Positions 1-10,293 of a stretch of DNA of 64,000 nucleotides are shown here, in pieces. The position numbers and the translations under genes are program-made. Below the pieces are notes generated by a model. The model worked only from the letters and a program-made list of their open reading frames with translations, was not told where the DNA came from and did no database searches. Location: assembly GCF_000240165.1 (NCBI RefSeq), contig NC_017585.1:186001-250000 (forward strand), given 5' to 3'. The DNA comes from Streptantibioticus cattleyicolor NRRL 8057 = DSM 46488. GTDB lineage: Bacteria > Actinomycetota > Actinomycetes > Streptomycetales > Streptomycetaceae. Numbering within the stretch: the stretch's first letter is position 1; every line of letters starts with the position of its first letter.

Positions 1-135
1 TTCCCGATCGCCAGGTGGGCCGACATCGCCGGCTACCTCAAGGACGACCCGGAGAAGCTCTTCGCGTCGCTGGGCGAGGGCATCTGGGACGCCATCAAGG
101 ACTGCGCGACGACGACGGCCGCTCAACTCACCTGA
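1..135 (+). CDS. C-terminal end of an unidentified protein (5' end outside window)
   Basis: Frame 1 is open from the window edge and ends with TGA at 133-135, giving 44 visible residues that finish in ...TTTAAQLT. The stretch is hydrophilic with a helical look (AGYLKDDPEKLFASL) and has no motif I recognise. It runs convergent to the methyltransferase gene and overlaps its stop by 13 bp. The function cannot be told from this fragment. Confidence 0.5.
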   Translation, partial: FPIARWADIAGYLKDDPEKLFASLGEGIWDAIKDCATTTAAQLT

Positions 136-797
136 TCCGGGGCGGAGTTGACCGCTACCCCGGCGAGCCGCATCAGCAGATGGCCCCGGCGGAAACGTTC
201 GCCCTCGCGCGGCTCGCGCAGCATCCGGCCGGTTTCGGCGAACCCGGCCTCGCGGGCGAGTTCCGCGAGCGCGTCGATCGGCCACCGGTACGCCGTCACC
301 ACCTTGTGGTCGAACGGCGTGACCGGTTCGCCCTCCGACTCGAAGAAGGCGAGCAGCAGGTGGCCGCCGGGGGCGAGCACCCGCTTGAACTCGGCGAAGT
401 ACGGCGGCAGTTCGCGCGGCGGGGTGTGGATCACCGAGTACCAGGACACCACGCCCCGCAGCGTGCCGTCGGCCAGGTCGAGGGCGTCCATCGATCCGAC
501 CTCGAACCGCAGGTCCGGGTAGGTGTCGCGGGCCAGATCGATCATCACCGGCGACAGGTCGACGCCGAAGACGTCCAGCCCGAGGTCGCGCAGGTGCGCC
601 GTGACGGGGCCGGGGCCGCAGCCCAGTTCGGCGACGGGCCCGGGGCCGTCGGCCGTGACGTAGTCGGCGAACGCGGCGAGCACCGCGCGGTCGAGCGAGG
701 GGCCGGTGAGGTCGTCGCGGGCGAGTGCGGCGTAGCGGACGGCGATGGCGTCGTAGGCGTCCACCGTCTCGCGCAGGCAGGAGGAGGGTTCGGTCAC
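123..797 (-). CDS. Class I SAM-dependent methyltransferase
   Basis: About 224 residues. The SAM-binding motif I is clear (VAELGCGPGPVT), followed by the acidic loop (VFGVDLSP) and a later strand with APGGHLLLAF, the usual order of a Rossmann-fold methyltransferase. The N-terminus TEPSSCLRETVDAYDAIAVRYA is typical of small actinobacterial methyltransferases that act on unknown small molecules. The frame is open further to a GTG at 833, but GTG at 797 is chosen because AAGG lies 9 nt upstream of it and the homologous part begins there. It is convergent with the partial gene at the left edge. The upstream neighbour on the same strand ends at 830. Substrate unknown. Confidence 0.8.
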   Translation of the reverse strand: MTEPSSCLRETVDAYDAIAVRYAALARDDLTGPSLDRAVLAAFADYVTADGPGPVAELGCGPGPVTAHLRDLGLDVFGVDLSPVMIDLARDTYPDLRFEVGSMDALDLADGTLRGVVSWYSVIHTPPRELPPYFAEFKRVLAPGGHLLLAFFESEGEPVTPFDHKVVTAYRWPIDALAELAREAGFAETGRMLREPREGERFRRGHLLMRLAGVAVNSAPDQVS

Positions 798-829
798 GAG
801 GCAGGACCTTAGAGGGTGCCGCCGTGGCG

Positions 830-1705
830 TCACCAGCCGGCGATCACCTCACGTCCGTGCGGGACGGCGAGGCCGAGCAGCCCGGGGAAGCGGGCGTCGA
901 GGTCGTCCCGGCCCTCTCTCGTCCTCGCCCGCGCCCGGGCCGCCGCGCGCGGCGCCGCCAACCCGAGCCGCACCACGACCCGTTGGCCCCGGAGGAACCA
1001 TGGACACACCGGTCTCGAAGCGGCATACGCCCGTCTGCTCACGGCCGGCGGAGGCGGTCGGCGACACCACCGTGCCGACCGCGGAGGAACGTCCGCCGTC
1101 GACTGGCCCCTGACCCACATCGCCCTGAGCGACCGCCTGCTCGCCGCCGCCGCGCGCGACGTGGCCGTCGGCCGGCCCGTGGTGGCGGTCAGCGTCAGGT
1201 TCCGCACCCCGGCCGGCGACTTCCGCAGTCCGCGCGGGGGCAGTTGGGCCATCGGCACCAGGGCGGCGACGAGGAGTTCGCCGAGGGCGCTGACCGGTGG
1301 GCCGGGCCAGCGGTCCCGCCCTTCCCGGACGAGTTCGGTCATGGAGCGGGGCCGGTCGTCGGCCATGACCGCCCGGCCGGCCGCGGCCACCTCGTCGAGG
1401 TCGACGCCGTCGAGTTCCCCCCGGTAGCCGGCCGCGTCATGGCGGGCCCGCCAGGCGACCAGGTGGACGGTGCACCGCGTCAGGTGCGTCCGCACCACCT
1501 GCCGGCCGGTCAGCGCATGGTCGAGCCGGTCCGGCGAGAAAGCCCGCAGCCTTGACACAGCCCGGTGAGGGGGTTCCTGCGGCGCCTGGGCCTGCACTCC
1601 GCACAACTGGGCCACCGCCTCCGGCACCGGTACGTCGGCGCGATCGAGCAGATACTGGCGGGCCGGGGTCGCGCGGCCCAGGGCGCGTGTGCTCAGCACG
1701 GGCAT
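830..1705 (-). pseudogene. Winged-helix DNA-binding protein (HTH_42, AlkZ/YcaQ-like), C-terminal part lost
   Basis: The first ~165 residues look like the actinobacterial winged-helix HTH_42 family related to the DNA glycosylase AlkZ/YcaQ: LSTRALGRATPARQYLL, an AQLCGVQAQAP segment, VVRTHLTRCTVHLVAWRAR and finally MAQLPPRGL. Known members run to roughly 350-400 residues. Here the match stops near 1195 and the remaining ~125 codons are low-complexity Arg/Ala/Pro residues lying antisense to a decayed plus-strand gene fragment. The reading frame is open to 830, so a 291-residue product could be made, but it should lack the C-terminal half of the fold. The likely cause is a deletion or insertion that joined two unrelated gene remnants. 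Confidence 0.5.
1000..1203 (+). pseudogene. Decayed gene fragment resembling DinB/maleylpyruvate-isomerase-like actinobacterial proteins
   Basis: A GGAGGA ribosome site and ATG at 1000 open a frame that soon stops. Reading across two frames restores a plausible protein start: LEAAYARLLTA in one frame, AEAVGDTTVPTAEER in the next, then back to DWPLTHIALSDRLLAAAARDV. At least three small indels within ~120 bp are needed to join them. The pattern (helix, proline-rich turn, then a W-x-L-x-HIAL helix) is like small DinB-fold proteins. It lies antisense to the degenerate tail of the winged-helix gene. Identification is tentative; that it is decayed coding DNA is more secure. Confidence 0.4.
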
Positions 1706-1795
1706 GGCCGCTCACTCCGTGGCGCACCCGTGACGGGTACCGCCTTCTCCTCGCTCGCGGCGGGCGGCGGCCGCGCGTCCTCCACCAGGGCAGGC

Positions 1796-1817
1796 CGCCC
1801 GGCCGGGCGAAGCGCCC
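1796..1817 (-). terminator. Possible terminator downstream of the gyrB-like gene
   Basis: A perfect 14-bp palindrome CGCCCGGCCGGGCG (1796-1809) overlaps a second small hairpin (GGGCG-AAG-CGCCC, 1805-1817) just after the gyrB stop. There is no T-run, as is common in actinomycetes. Weak call. Confidence 0.3.
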
Positions 1818-1825
1818 CCGCGCCG

Positions 1826-3872
<2,047 letters not shown>

Positions 3873-4371
3873 AGATCACTCTCTTTCGGGCATGGCTGAC
3901 CACGCTCCCGCACCACGGTGCGGGAGCGGCCGGACAGCTGGCGCGGACGGAAAACGGCAGCCCGGACAAGGCCCCGGGGCTCGCGCGACCCCGGAACAAG
4001 CGGCTACCGGAACGCTGTCCAGAATATCGAAGGCACCCCCTCCCGACCGGGCGTGAAGCCCGCCATGCGCCCCCACGAGGGGCTCGTTCACGGCCGGTCG
4101 ATCCCCTCTGCGCCGCACCCCTGCAAACGCGCCAGACGGCCGCACGGGGACTTCGGCGGTGCCTTGTCGCACGGCGCCACAGGCACTATTTCGAGCACGC
4201 CCCGGTCACCGGTCGCGTCGGGTCGGGAATTGGCCCCCGCTCACCCGTTACGGGCAGGCTCGCGTGGCGGTTTGGTAGAGCACCTGTACCCATCGACCGC
4301 GCCGTGACGAGCCCCGCGGGTGGTGACAGCCGTGCGGGGTTGGTGCCGGCCGACGAAGGAGGCCACCTTCC
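3873..4371. other. Intergenic region between divergent gyrB-like and ABC transporter genes
   Basis: Nearly 500 bp without a convincing gene. It holds a perfect 11-bp-arm hairpin close to the gyrB-like start (3903-3928), a small palindrome CCGGTCACCGG (4202-4212), and the GAAGGAGG ribosome site of the transporter (4355-4362). Short open frames here have no recognisable content. Promoters for both divergent genes should lie here, but no clear -35/-10 pair stands out. Confidence 0.5.
3903..3928. promoter_or_regulatory. Perfect inverted repeat upstream of the gyrB-like gene
   Basis: CGCTCCCGCAC (3903-3913), a 4-nt loop, then GTGCGGGAGCG (3918-3928), about 30 bp upstream of the GTG start. It could be an operator or a hairpin in the mRNA leader. 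No T-run follows, so it is not a typical terminator. Confidence 0.55.
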
Positions 4372-6351
4372 GTGATCAGACGGCGTGAGCGAGACGGTCA
4401 GCGGGCCGGAGCCGGTCAACAGGCGGACGGCGAGGAGGAGTTGCGGTTCGTGGACCGCACCGGGAGCCGGGAGCGGGCCGGGCGGCAGATCCGCCTGGTG
4501 GACATGGCGCGCCGGCTGCCGCGGCTGGTACGCCGGTCGGTGGTGCTGGCCTGGGCGACGGACCGGTGGGCCGCGGCGGGGCTGCTGGCGTGCCAGGTGC
4601 TCTCCGGGGCGATGCAGGCGATGGGGCTGCTGGCGGTGAGCGGGACGCTGGCGGCGCTGTTGCGCGGTGGGGAGGTCTACGCGCGGTTGTGGTCGGCGTG
4701 GCCGTCGCTGGCGCTGCTCGCCGGGGCGGCGGCGGTACGGGCCGGGCTGGGGATCACGGTGTCGTGGCTCTCCTCCCGGCTGGGCCCGCAGATGTCCCGC
4801 GAGGCCGAACTGGCCTTGCTGGAGGCGGTGATGGAGGTCGAGCTGGCGGCGTACAACGCGCCGGGGTTCAACCACCGCAAGGAGGCCGCCGACCGGGGCG
4901 CCGAGGTCGCGCAGGACCTGGTCGGCGAGGGGCAGGACCTGATCGCCTCGCTGGCGTCGCTGATCGCCGGCGCGGCCGTGCTCACCGCCGTCCATCCGCT
5001 GCTGCTGCCGCTGTTGGTGCTGGCGAGTCTGCCGCAGGCGGTGGCGCAGGTGGGTGCCGCCCGGGTGCGGTATCTGGCGCGGTTGCGTTCCAACGGCGAT
5101 CTGCGGCTGCTGTCGATCCTGCGCTGGCACGTGTGCGACGCCCGTACGGCCGACCAGGTGCGGGCCGGGACGATGGCGGACTTCCTGGCCGGGCGTTACC
5201 GGCGCACCACCGGGCGGATCAACCGGGCCGACCGGCGGGCCGCCGACACCGGGGCGCGGATGTCGCTGGCGGGGTCGGTGTGCGGCGGGGTGGCGTCGGT
5301 CGTGGTGTGGGCGGCGGTGGTGTGGCTGCTGGCCACCGGGCGGCTGAGCGTCGGCCACGCGGGCACCGCGGTCTTCGCGCTCCAGGCGGTGGGCACCGCG
5401 TTGCGCGGGCTGGTGGCCGGTGGCGCGCGGATCATGCGTACCGGTCTGTACATGGACGACTGGTCGACGTTCCTGGAGGAGGCCGGTGGTTACCGGATGC
5501 GCCGGGGCACCGTGGTGCCGGCCGCGCCGCGGGAGATCGTCGTGCGGGACGTGGTGTTCCGGTACGAGGAGGCCGCCGTGGACGCGGTCGCCGGGGTGTC
5601 GTTCACGCTGCGGCGCGGGGAGGTGGTGGCGCTGGTCGGGTACAACGGCAGCGGCAAGACCACCCTGGCGAACCTGCTGTGCGGCCTGTACCTGCCGACG
5701 AGCGGCTCGGTGACGTGGGACGGGGTGCCCACCGACGCGTTGGACCCGCGGGCGATGTGGTCCCAGGTCGCCCTCGTGCCGCAGGAGTACGCGCACTGGC
5801 CGCTGACCGCGCGGGAGAACATCACGCTGGGCCGGACCACCGGCGAGGGGGACTCCGCCATCCACGCCGCCTGCGCCCGCTCCGGGGCCGACGAGGTCGT
5901 GGCCGAACTGCGCTCGGGGCTGGACACGGTGCTGGCGCGCGACTGGCTCGGCGGCCAGGAACTCTCCGGCGGCCAGTGGCAACGCATCGCGCTCACCAGG
6001 GCGTTCTACCGTCCGGCCGGGCTGGTGGTGCTGGACGAGCCGACCGCCGCCCTCGATCCGCTCGGCGAGCACCGCATCTTCGCCGGGCTGTGGGAGCTGG
6101 CCGCCACCCGTGCCGTGGTGCTGATCACGCACCGGCTGACCAACGTCGCCGTCGCCGACCGCATCCTCGTCCTCGACAAGGGCGGCGTCGTCCAGCACGG
6201 CACCTTCGCCGAACTCCTCGACCGCCCCGGGCTCTTCCGCACGCTGTGGGAATACCAGCACGACCGGGGGGACGGCACCCCGTCGGCCGGCCACGCCGGC
6301 TCGCCCGCGCCCCGGCAACGCACCGTACCCGGACGGACCGCCACCCCGTGA
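4372..6351 (+). CDS. ABC exporter, fused permease and ATPase
   Basis: 659 residues from a GTG start, with GAAGGAGG 9 nt upstream. The first ~60 residues are charged, then come about six membrane segments (for example around LLACQVLSGAMQAMGLLAV and GVASVVVWAAVVWLLA). The C-terminal nucleotide-binding domain has all signatures: Walker A GYNGSGKTT, Q-loop VPQEY, signature LSGGQWQR, Walker B LVVLDEP and H-loop ITHR. This is a half-transporter that should work as a dimer, exporting a lipid, peptide or small molecule. The transmembrane part resembles exporters found near lanthipeptide genes, but no precursor peptide is visible nearby. It is convergent with the next gene and appears to be transcribed alone. 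Substrate unknown. Confidence 0.85.
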   Translation: MIRRRERDGQRAGAGQQADGEEELRFVDRTGSRERAGRQIRLVDMARRLPRLVRRSVVLAWATDRWAAAGLLACQVLSGAMQAMGLLAVSGTLAALLRGGEVYARLWSAWPSLALLAGAAAVRAGLGITVSWLSSRLGPQMSREAELALLEAVMEVELAAYNAPGFNHRKEAADRGAEVAQDLVGEGQDLIASLASLIAGAAVLTAVHPLLLPLLVLASLPQAVAQVGAARVRYLARLRSNGDLRLLSILRWHVCDARTADQVRAGTMADFLAGRYRRTTGRINRADRRAADTGARMSLAGSVCGGVASVVVWAAVVWLLATGRLSVGHAGTAVFALQAVGTALRGLVAGGARIMRTGLYMDDWSTFLEEAGGYRMRRGTVVPAAPREIVVRDVVFRYEEAAVDAVAGVSFTLRRGEVVALVGYNGSGKTTLANLLCGLYLPTSGSVTWDGVPTDALDPRAMWSQVALVPQEYAHWPLTARENITLGRTTGEGDSAIHAACARSGADEVVAELRSGLDTVLARDWLGGQELSGGQWQRIALTRAFYRPAGLVVLDEPTAALDPLGEHRIFAGLWELAATRAVVLITHRLTNVAVADRILVLDKGGVVQHGTFAELLDRPGLFRTLWEYQHDRGDGTPSAGHAGSPAPRQRTVPGRTATP

Positions 6352-6382
6352 CCGCTCACCGGCTCCGGGCCGGCGGCGGCGG

Positions 6383-7600
6383 TCAGCGCGGGACGCGTTC
6401 GGCGCGCACCTGCGGGAAGGGGTGGAGGGCCCCGGTGAGCAGGGGCTGCGGGGTGGCCCGGAGGGTGTGGTCGAGGAAGGCGGTGAGGTAGGCGTTGGTG
6501 ATCGTCAGGGCGAGGGAGCCGTCGATGGGGCCGAGGGCGAGCAGACCGCGTACCGGGGCGGCGAGGTAGTAGGCGCCGTAGTCGCTGTAGTTGAAGTGTG
6601 CGGTGCCGTCGATCTGGTAGGCCCAGGCCGGGGCGGAGCCGGCGGTGAGCAGGGTGCGCGCCACGGCCCGGTCGGCGGCGTCCGCGGCGGTGGCCGGCCG
6701 GCAGGTGCCGGTCACGCAGGAGTTCTCGGAGCCCATGACGAGCACGGGTCTGCCCACGCCGGTGCGGGTGACCGGCCCGTACTGCGCGCCGTCGAGGTCG
6801 GCGGCGGCGGCGCAGCGGGGGTCGGTGCGGCAGGCTTCGAGGGAGGCCGCGCCGCCGAGGGAGTGCCCCACGTAGGCGGTGTGCGCGCGGTCGACGTGTC
6901 CGGCGAACGGGCCGGTCGCGTCGAGCCCGGCGACCTGGGCGGCGGCGAACCTGGCGTCGGCGGACCACACCCCGACCAGGCGGTCACCGACGGCGGTGAT
7001 GTCGGACTCCCCGGGGTCGCCCGCGGGGGTGGCGCGGACCGTGTGACCGTGCAGCACGGTCAGGTTGGCGCTGTAGGTGGGCGTGACGCCGGCGACGAGG
7101 TAGCCGTGGCCGGCCAGGTTCTCGGCGATCGTGGTGTATTGCGGCGCCGAGAAGCCGAGTCCGGGTTCGAGTACGACGACGGGGAAGCGTCCGGCGGCCA
7201 CCGGCACGCCGTCGAGGGCGTGCGGACGCACCAGGTCGAAGTCGGTCTCGGCGATCGTCGCGGGTCCGCCGAAGTGGAGTTGTCCCCAGGCACCGGGCGC
7301 GTACGGAACGGGCCGGCCCTGCGCGTCCGGCGGCGCCGGATACCACAGCCAGACGGAGAGTTGGCGCGGCATGCCGGGCCGGGGGGCCAGCGGATCGGCG
7401 CGGTGCCGGTCGGTCCACTCGAACATGGCCCGGCCGACGTGGTAGTGGCCGGTGGGGGCGGGTAGCGCGACCGGCCGCTCGTGCCGTTCCGCCACGACAC
7501 CGGCGTAACCGCCGGCCGTGACGAGCACCGCGGCGAGCACGGCGAGGGTCACCCGCAGGAGACGGCGCGGCCAGGTGGTCCGGCCCCGGTCAGTGCGCAT
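6383..7600 (-). CDS. Membrane-anchored or secreted alpha/beta hydrolase (PAF-acetylhydrolase/dienelactone-hydrolase type)
   Basis: About 405 residues. An N-terminal basic stretch and one hydrophobic segment (LLRVTLAVLAAVLVTAGGYAG) suggest a signal anchor or signal peptide. The hydrolase core has FPVVVLEPGLG, the nucleophile elbow GHSLGG and a late His in the DGTAHFNYSDY segment, fitting a Ser-Asp-His triad as in PAF-acetylhydrolase-like lipases. ATG at 7600 is preferred over an upstream GTG because the protein then begins with the basic part of the signal. The start overlaps the stop of the upstream membrane-protein gene by 11 bp, so the two should be translated together under PadR control. 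Probably an extracellular esterase or lipase; substrate unknown. Confidence 0.75.
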   Translation of the reverse strand: MRTDRGRTTWPRRLLRVTLAVLAAVLVTAGGYAGVVAERHERPVALPAPTGHYHVGRAMFEWTDRHRADPLAPRPGMPRQLSVWLWYPAPPDAQGRPVPYAPGAWGQLHFGGPATIAETDFDLVRPHALDGVPVAAGRFPVVVLEPGLGFSAPQYTTIAENLAGHGYLVAGVTPTYSANLTVLHGHTVRATPAGDPGESDITAVGDRLVGVWSADARFAAAQVAGLDATGPFAGHVDRAHTAYVGHSLGGAASLEACRTDPRCAAAADLDGAQYGPVTRTGVGRPVLVMGSENSCVTGTCRPATAADAADRAVARTLLTAGSAPAWAYQIDGTAHFNYSDYGAYYLAAPVRGLLALGPIDGSLALTITNAYLTAFLDHTLRATPQPLLTGALHPFPQVRAERVPR

Positions 7601-8501
7601 GTGCGTCCCCCGTCGCGGACGGCCGGGCGGCACGCAGACCACGGACGCACGAAGTGGCCGTGGTGACCAGCGCCATGCCCATGGTGACGGCGTACGCGGT
7701 CAGCGCGGTGGGGTTCAACGGGGCATCCGGCCAGGCGAGTTGGGAGGTGAGGGCGCTCGCTGTGGCGATAGCCATCAGCGCGGTGGCCAGGGCGCCGGCG
7801 ATCATGGCGTGGGTGAGTGACCGAGGGTCGGGGTGGCTGTGGGTGAGGGCGGACGCCGGGCCGGCGGCGCAGGCGGCGCCGACCACCAGGCCGCCGGCGG
7901 CCAGCGCCAGGAACCAGCCGGTGCCGATCCCGTCGCCCGGCCGCGCCGCCGGTGCGGCCAGCGCCGTCACGGCCCGGGCCAGGGCCAGGAAGAGGAGCGC
8001 CGCCACGACCGGGACGGCGAGGAGCCGCACGGTACGGCCGTGTTGGGGCGTCCGCCGGGACGCGCGCAGCATGGCCGCCGCCAGCGGAAGGCCGCCGGCC
8101 GCCATGACGGCCGCCGATCCGCTCGCCGCCAGGGTGGCGACGTCGTACCAGCGGCTCGCGCCCGGATGCGCGGGGTCGGCGAGGAGGAGCGCGCCGTCGC
8201 CGGTGACCTTGGTGAAGAGCACCGTCCCGGCCGCCAGCGCGGTCCAGCCGCAGAGCACCACGGCCGCCGTCGTCCGCAGCCGGGCCGGCCGGTCGTGCAG
8301 GTGTGCCGCGGGGCGCGCCCACGCTCCGGCGGCGCCGGCCGCGACGTCGGCCACCGTCCGCGCGCCGACCGGGGTGTCGGCCAGCAGCGCGGCGAACTCG
8401 GTGGCGTAGCGGGCCCGCCAGGCCGGCGGGTACAGGGCGACCAGCGCCCTGGTGGCGAGGGTCGGGGCGGGTTCGGTCTCGGGCGGGGGTGTCGTGGTCA
8501 T
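7590..8501 (-). CDS. Integral membrane protein of a PadR operon
   Basis: 303 residues. The N-terminal cytosolic segment ATRALVALYPPAWRARYATE is typical of actinobacterial membrane proteins encoded right after PadR regulators. About six hydrophobic helices follow (such as TTAAVVLCGWTALAAGTVLF and VVAALLFLALARAVTALAAP), and the tail is short and hydrophilic. Its ATG overlaps the padR stop in an ATGA, so translation is coupled. Such proteins are of unknown function; they may act in envelope stress or partner an exporter. No enzymatic motif is seen. Confidence 0.75.
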   Translation of the reverse strand: MTTTPPPETEPAPTLATRALVALYPPAWRARYATEFAALLADTPVGARTVADVAAGAAGAWARPAAHLHDRPARLRTTAAVVLCGWTALAAGTVLFTKVTGDGALLLADPAHPGASRWYDVATLAASGSAAVMAAGGLPLAAAMLRASRRTPQHGRTVRLLAVPVVAALLFLALARAVTALAAPAARPGDGIGTGWFLALAAGGLVVGAACAAGPASALTHSHPDPRSLTHAMIAGALATALMAIATASALTSQLAWPDAPLNPTALTAYAVTMGMALVTTATSCVRGLRAARPSATGDAHAH

Positions 8502-8806
8502 GCCCCGGCCCCCGCCGCGCCGAGCCGCCGCAGTCCCAGGTCGGCGATCCGGCGCATCTGCCGTACCTGCTCGGCCAGGACCCGCTGTCCGGCCGCGGTG
8601 ATGCGGTACGGCCGGCGGCGGCCCTCGGCGGGCAGCGCCTCGATCAGTCCGTCCCCCTCCAGCCGTGTCAGCACCCCGTACAGGGTGCCCGGCCCCAGGG
8701 TGACGGCGACCGTCTCGGCGATGTCCCGGGTGATCGCGTACCCGTGTTTGGGCCCTTCGGCCAGGCTGGCCAGCACCAGCACGACCGGATCGCTCTCCGA
8801 CGTCAA
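8498..8806 (-). CDS. PadR-family transcriptional regulator
   Basis: 102 residues, a short PadR protein with only the winged-helix domain and a brief C-terminal helix. Diagnostic parts are LVLASLAEGPKHGYAI near the start, LGPGTLYGVLTRLEGDGLI (recognition helix and wing) and RRPYRITAAGQRVLAEQ. It is first in a three-gene operon with the membrane protein and the hydrolase and probably represses it from the inverted repeat just upstream. The ligand is unknown. Confidence 0.9.
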   Translation of the reverse strand: MTSESDPVVLVLASLAEGPKHGYAITRDIAETVAVTLGPGTLYGVLTRLEGDGLIEALPAEGRRRPYRITAAGQRVLAEQVRQMRRIADLGLRRLGAAGAGA

Positions 8807-8840
8807 CGCCCGCCCCTCTCCTCGGTGTTGGCGTCGACGC

Positions 8841-8858
8841 TATATCGTGGGGCGATGT
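8841..8858. promoter_or_regulatory. Candidate PadR operator
   Basis: An interrupted inverted repeat TATATCG-tggg-GCGATGTA lies about 35 bp upstream of the padR start. PadR proteins often bind AT-rich inverted repeats of the ATGT/ACAT kind overlapping their own promoter. The assignment is by position and symmetry only. Confidence 0.4.
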
Positions 8859-8877
8859 ATCGGCAAGCGAAGTAGTG

Positions 8878-8903
8878 AAGGCCGTCGGAGGTCCGACGGC
8901 CTT
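8878..8903. terminator. Rho-independent terminator hairpin
   Basis: Perfect 12-bp stem AAGGCCGTCGGA / TCCGACGGCCTT with a 2-nt loop, followed by TT on the plus strand. It lies between the small secreted-protein gene (ending at 8929, minus strand) and the PadR promoter, so it most likely ends the secreted-protein transcript. Confidence 0.7.
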
Positions 8904-8928
8904 TTCGGGGCGGCCTTCTGCGGGCCGG

Positions 8929-9204
8929 TCAGTCCGCACACTCACGGTCGAGGGCGGCGACGTCGCGTTCGAGCGCCTCGGTGGCACTGCCACCCCAGGG
9001 GTGGCCGTCGATGAACCGCCGCGCGTCGTCGCGTACACCCTGCCAGTCCGTACGGCTGGTGGGCGCCCCGGCGTTCCGCAGGCCGGCCTGGGTCTGCCGT
9101 ACCGCCTGACCGCAGGTGAGCGCCGCCGCCCGCGCGCCCGGCGCCAGGCCGCCGAGTGCCGCCGCGGCCACGGCGGCACAGGCCATCACCGTGGAAACCC
9201 TCAC
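8929..9204 (-). CDS. Small secreted protein with two cysteines
   Basis: 91 residues from GTG at 9204, with AGAGGTG 8 nt upstream. The first ~25 residues form a signal peptide ending near APGARA/AALT. The mature part of about 65 residues has one Cys near its start (LTCGQ) and one three residues from its end (REC), which probably form a disulfide. It contains AVRQTQAGLRNAG and DDARRFIDGHPWGGSATEALE. I know no named family. It stands alone, with a strong hairpin terminator downstream. Confidence 0.65.
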   Translation of the reverse strand: MRVSTVMACAAVAAAALGGLAPGARAAALTCGQAVRQTQAGLRNAGAPTSRTDWQGVRDDARRFIDGHPWGGSATEALERDVAALDRECAD

Positions 9205-9323
9205 GATCGCGCACCTCTGTCCCGCCGGTGCCCTCCGGCGCCCGGTACCGCGATGGACACACTCGTCGTTGCCGATGATGCGCCCCGTACGCACGCGGGC
9301 ACCGGGCGGGGCGGGCGGCCGGG

Positions 9324-10234
9324 TCACACCTCGCGGGCCGGGCCGGGCGGCCGGTGCCCGGGCAGGAACGCCTCGACCCCGGCGCGGTGCGGCAGGGAGG
9401 GCTGGGCGCCGGAGCGGGTGGTGCTCATGGCAGCCGCCGCGCACGCCCAGCGCACCGCGGGCTCCAAGGCGTGCCCCTCCGCCAGGGCCACCGCCAGCGC
9501 GCCGCAGAAGGCGTCACCGGCCGCCGTGGTGTCCACCGGCGTCACCGGGTACGCGGGGACGTGCAGCACCGAGCGCTCCTCCACCAGCAACTGCGCGGCG
9601 CCGGGGCCGTGGTGGTCACCCTCGGCGGGCGAGCGGCCCGCGCGACCTCGTCCACGGAACCGGGCACCGGTTGGCCGGTGAGCGCGGCCAGTTCGGTGCG
9701 GTTGGGCACCAACAGGTCGACGCCGGGCGGGATGACGGCGCCGGGGACCGCGGGTGCCGGGTTGTACACCACGGTGCCGCCGGCCAGCCGGGCCGCCGCG
9801 TGGTTGGCCTCGTCCGGCACCTCCTGCTGGAGCACGGTGACGGCCGCGGTGCGCAGCGTCCCGGCGGCGGTACGGCAATCCGCCCCGGACAGGCGGGAGT
9901 TGGCGCCGGGGCTGACCACGATGGCGTTCTCGCCGTGCGGGTCCACCGTGATCAGCGCGTGGCCGGTGGGCACGTCGTCGGTGCGGGTGACGTGGGTGGC
10001 GTCCACGCCGGCGTCCCGCAGCGCGGTGAGCATCGCGGTGCCCGCCTCGTCGGCGCCGACCCGGCCCACCATGGCGACGGGTGCGCCGAGCCGGGCGGCG
10101 GCCACCGCCTGGTTGGCACCCTTGCCGCCGGGGTGGCGCGCCAGGTCGCCGCCGAGCACGGTCTCGCCGGGTACGGGGTGGTGGGGTACGGGGGCGACCA
10201 GGTCCAGGTTGAGGCTGCCGACGACTGCGATCAC
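9324..10234 (-). pseudogene. rbsK: Ribokinase (PfkB family), broken near the ATP-binding motif
   Basis: The N-terminal part (from GTG 10234) has VVGSLNLDLV, HPGGKGANQAVAAARLG, GRVGADEAG and VPNRTELAALTG, all ribokinase signatures. The C-terminal part, with VTPVDTTAAGDAFCGALA (catalytic Asp in AAGDAF), is in a different frame and ends at 9324. The frames cross between about 9600 and 9645, exactly where VVTLGxxG should be. That motif is instead readable on the opposite strand (GCC GTG GTG GTC ACC CTC GGC at 9606-9626), which suggests a microinversion with a small indel. Context: last gene of a nucleoside salvage unit, where it would phosphorylate the ribose released by the hydrolase. As read, the gene cannot make an intact kinase. 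Confidence 0.75.
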
Positions 10235-10243
10235 GGGGGGGGG
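10235..10243. repeat. Run of nine G between ribosome site and ribokinase start
   Basis: Nine consecutive G on the plus strand (C on the coding strand) directly precede the ribokinase GTG and make up the spacer behind GAGG. A tract of this length is prone to slippage, both in cells and in sequencing. Confidence 0.8.
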
Positions 10244-10293
10244 ATCCTCGGTGTGGGGAACGGGCGAAGGGGTGGGGGGAGGACGCCGACGGG

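Noticed and set aside
3876..4172. Possible small minus-strand gene upstream of gyrB
   Set aside because: No ribosome site or recognisable content, and it runs through the perfect hairpin and the gyrB leader.
4186..6318. Long minus-strand frame opposite the ABC exporter
   Set aside because: The plus strand carries all ABC transporter motifs in order; the opposite frame has none.
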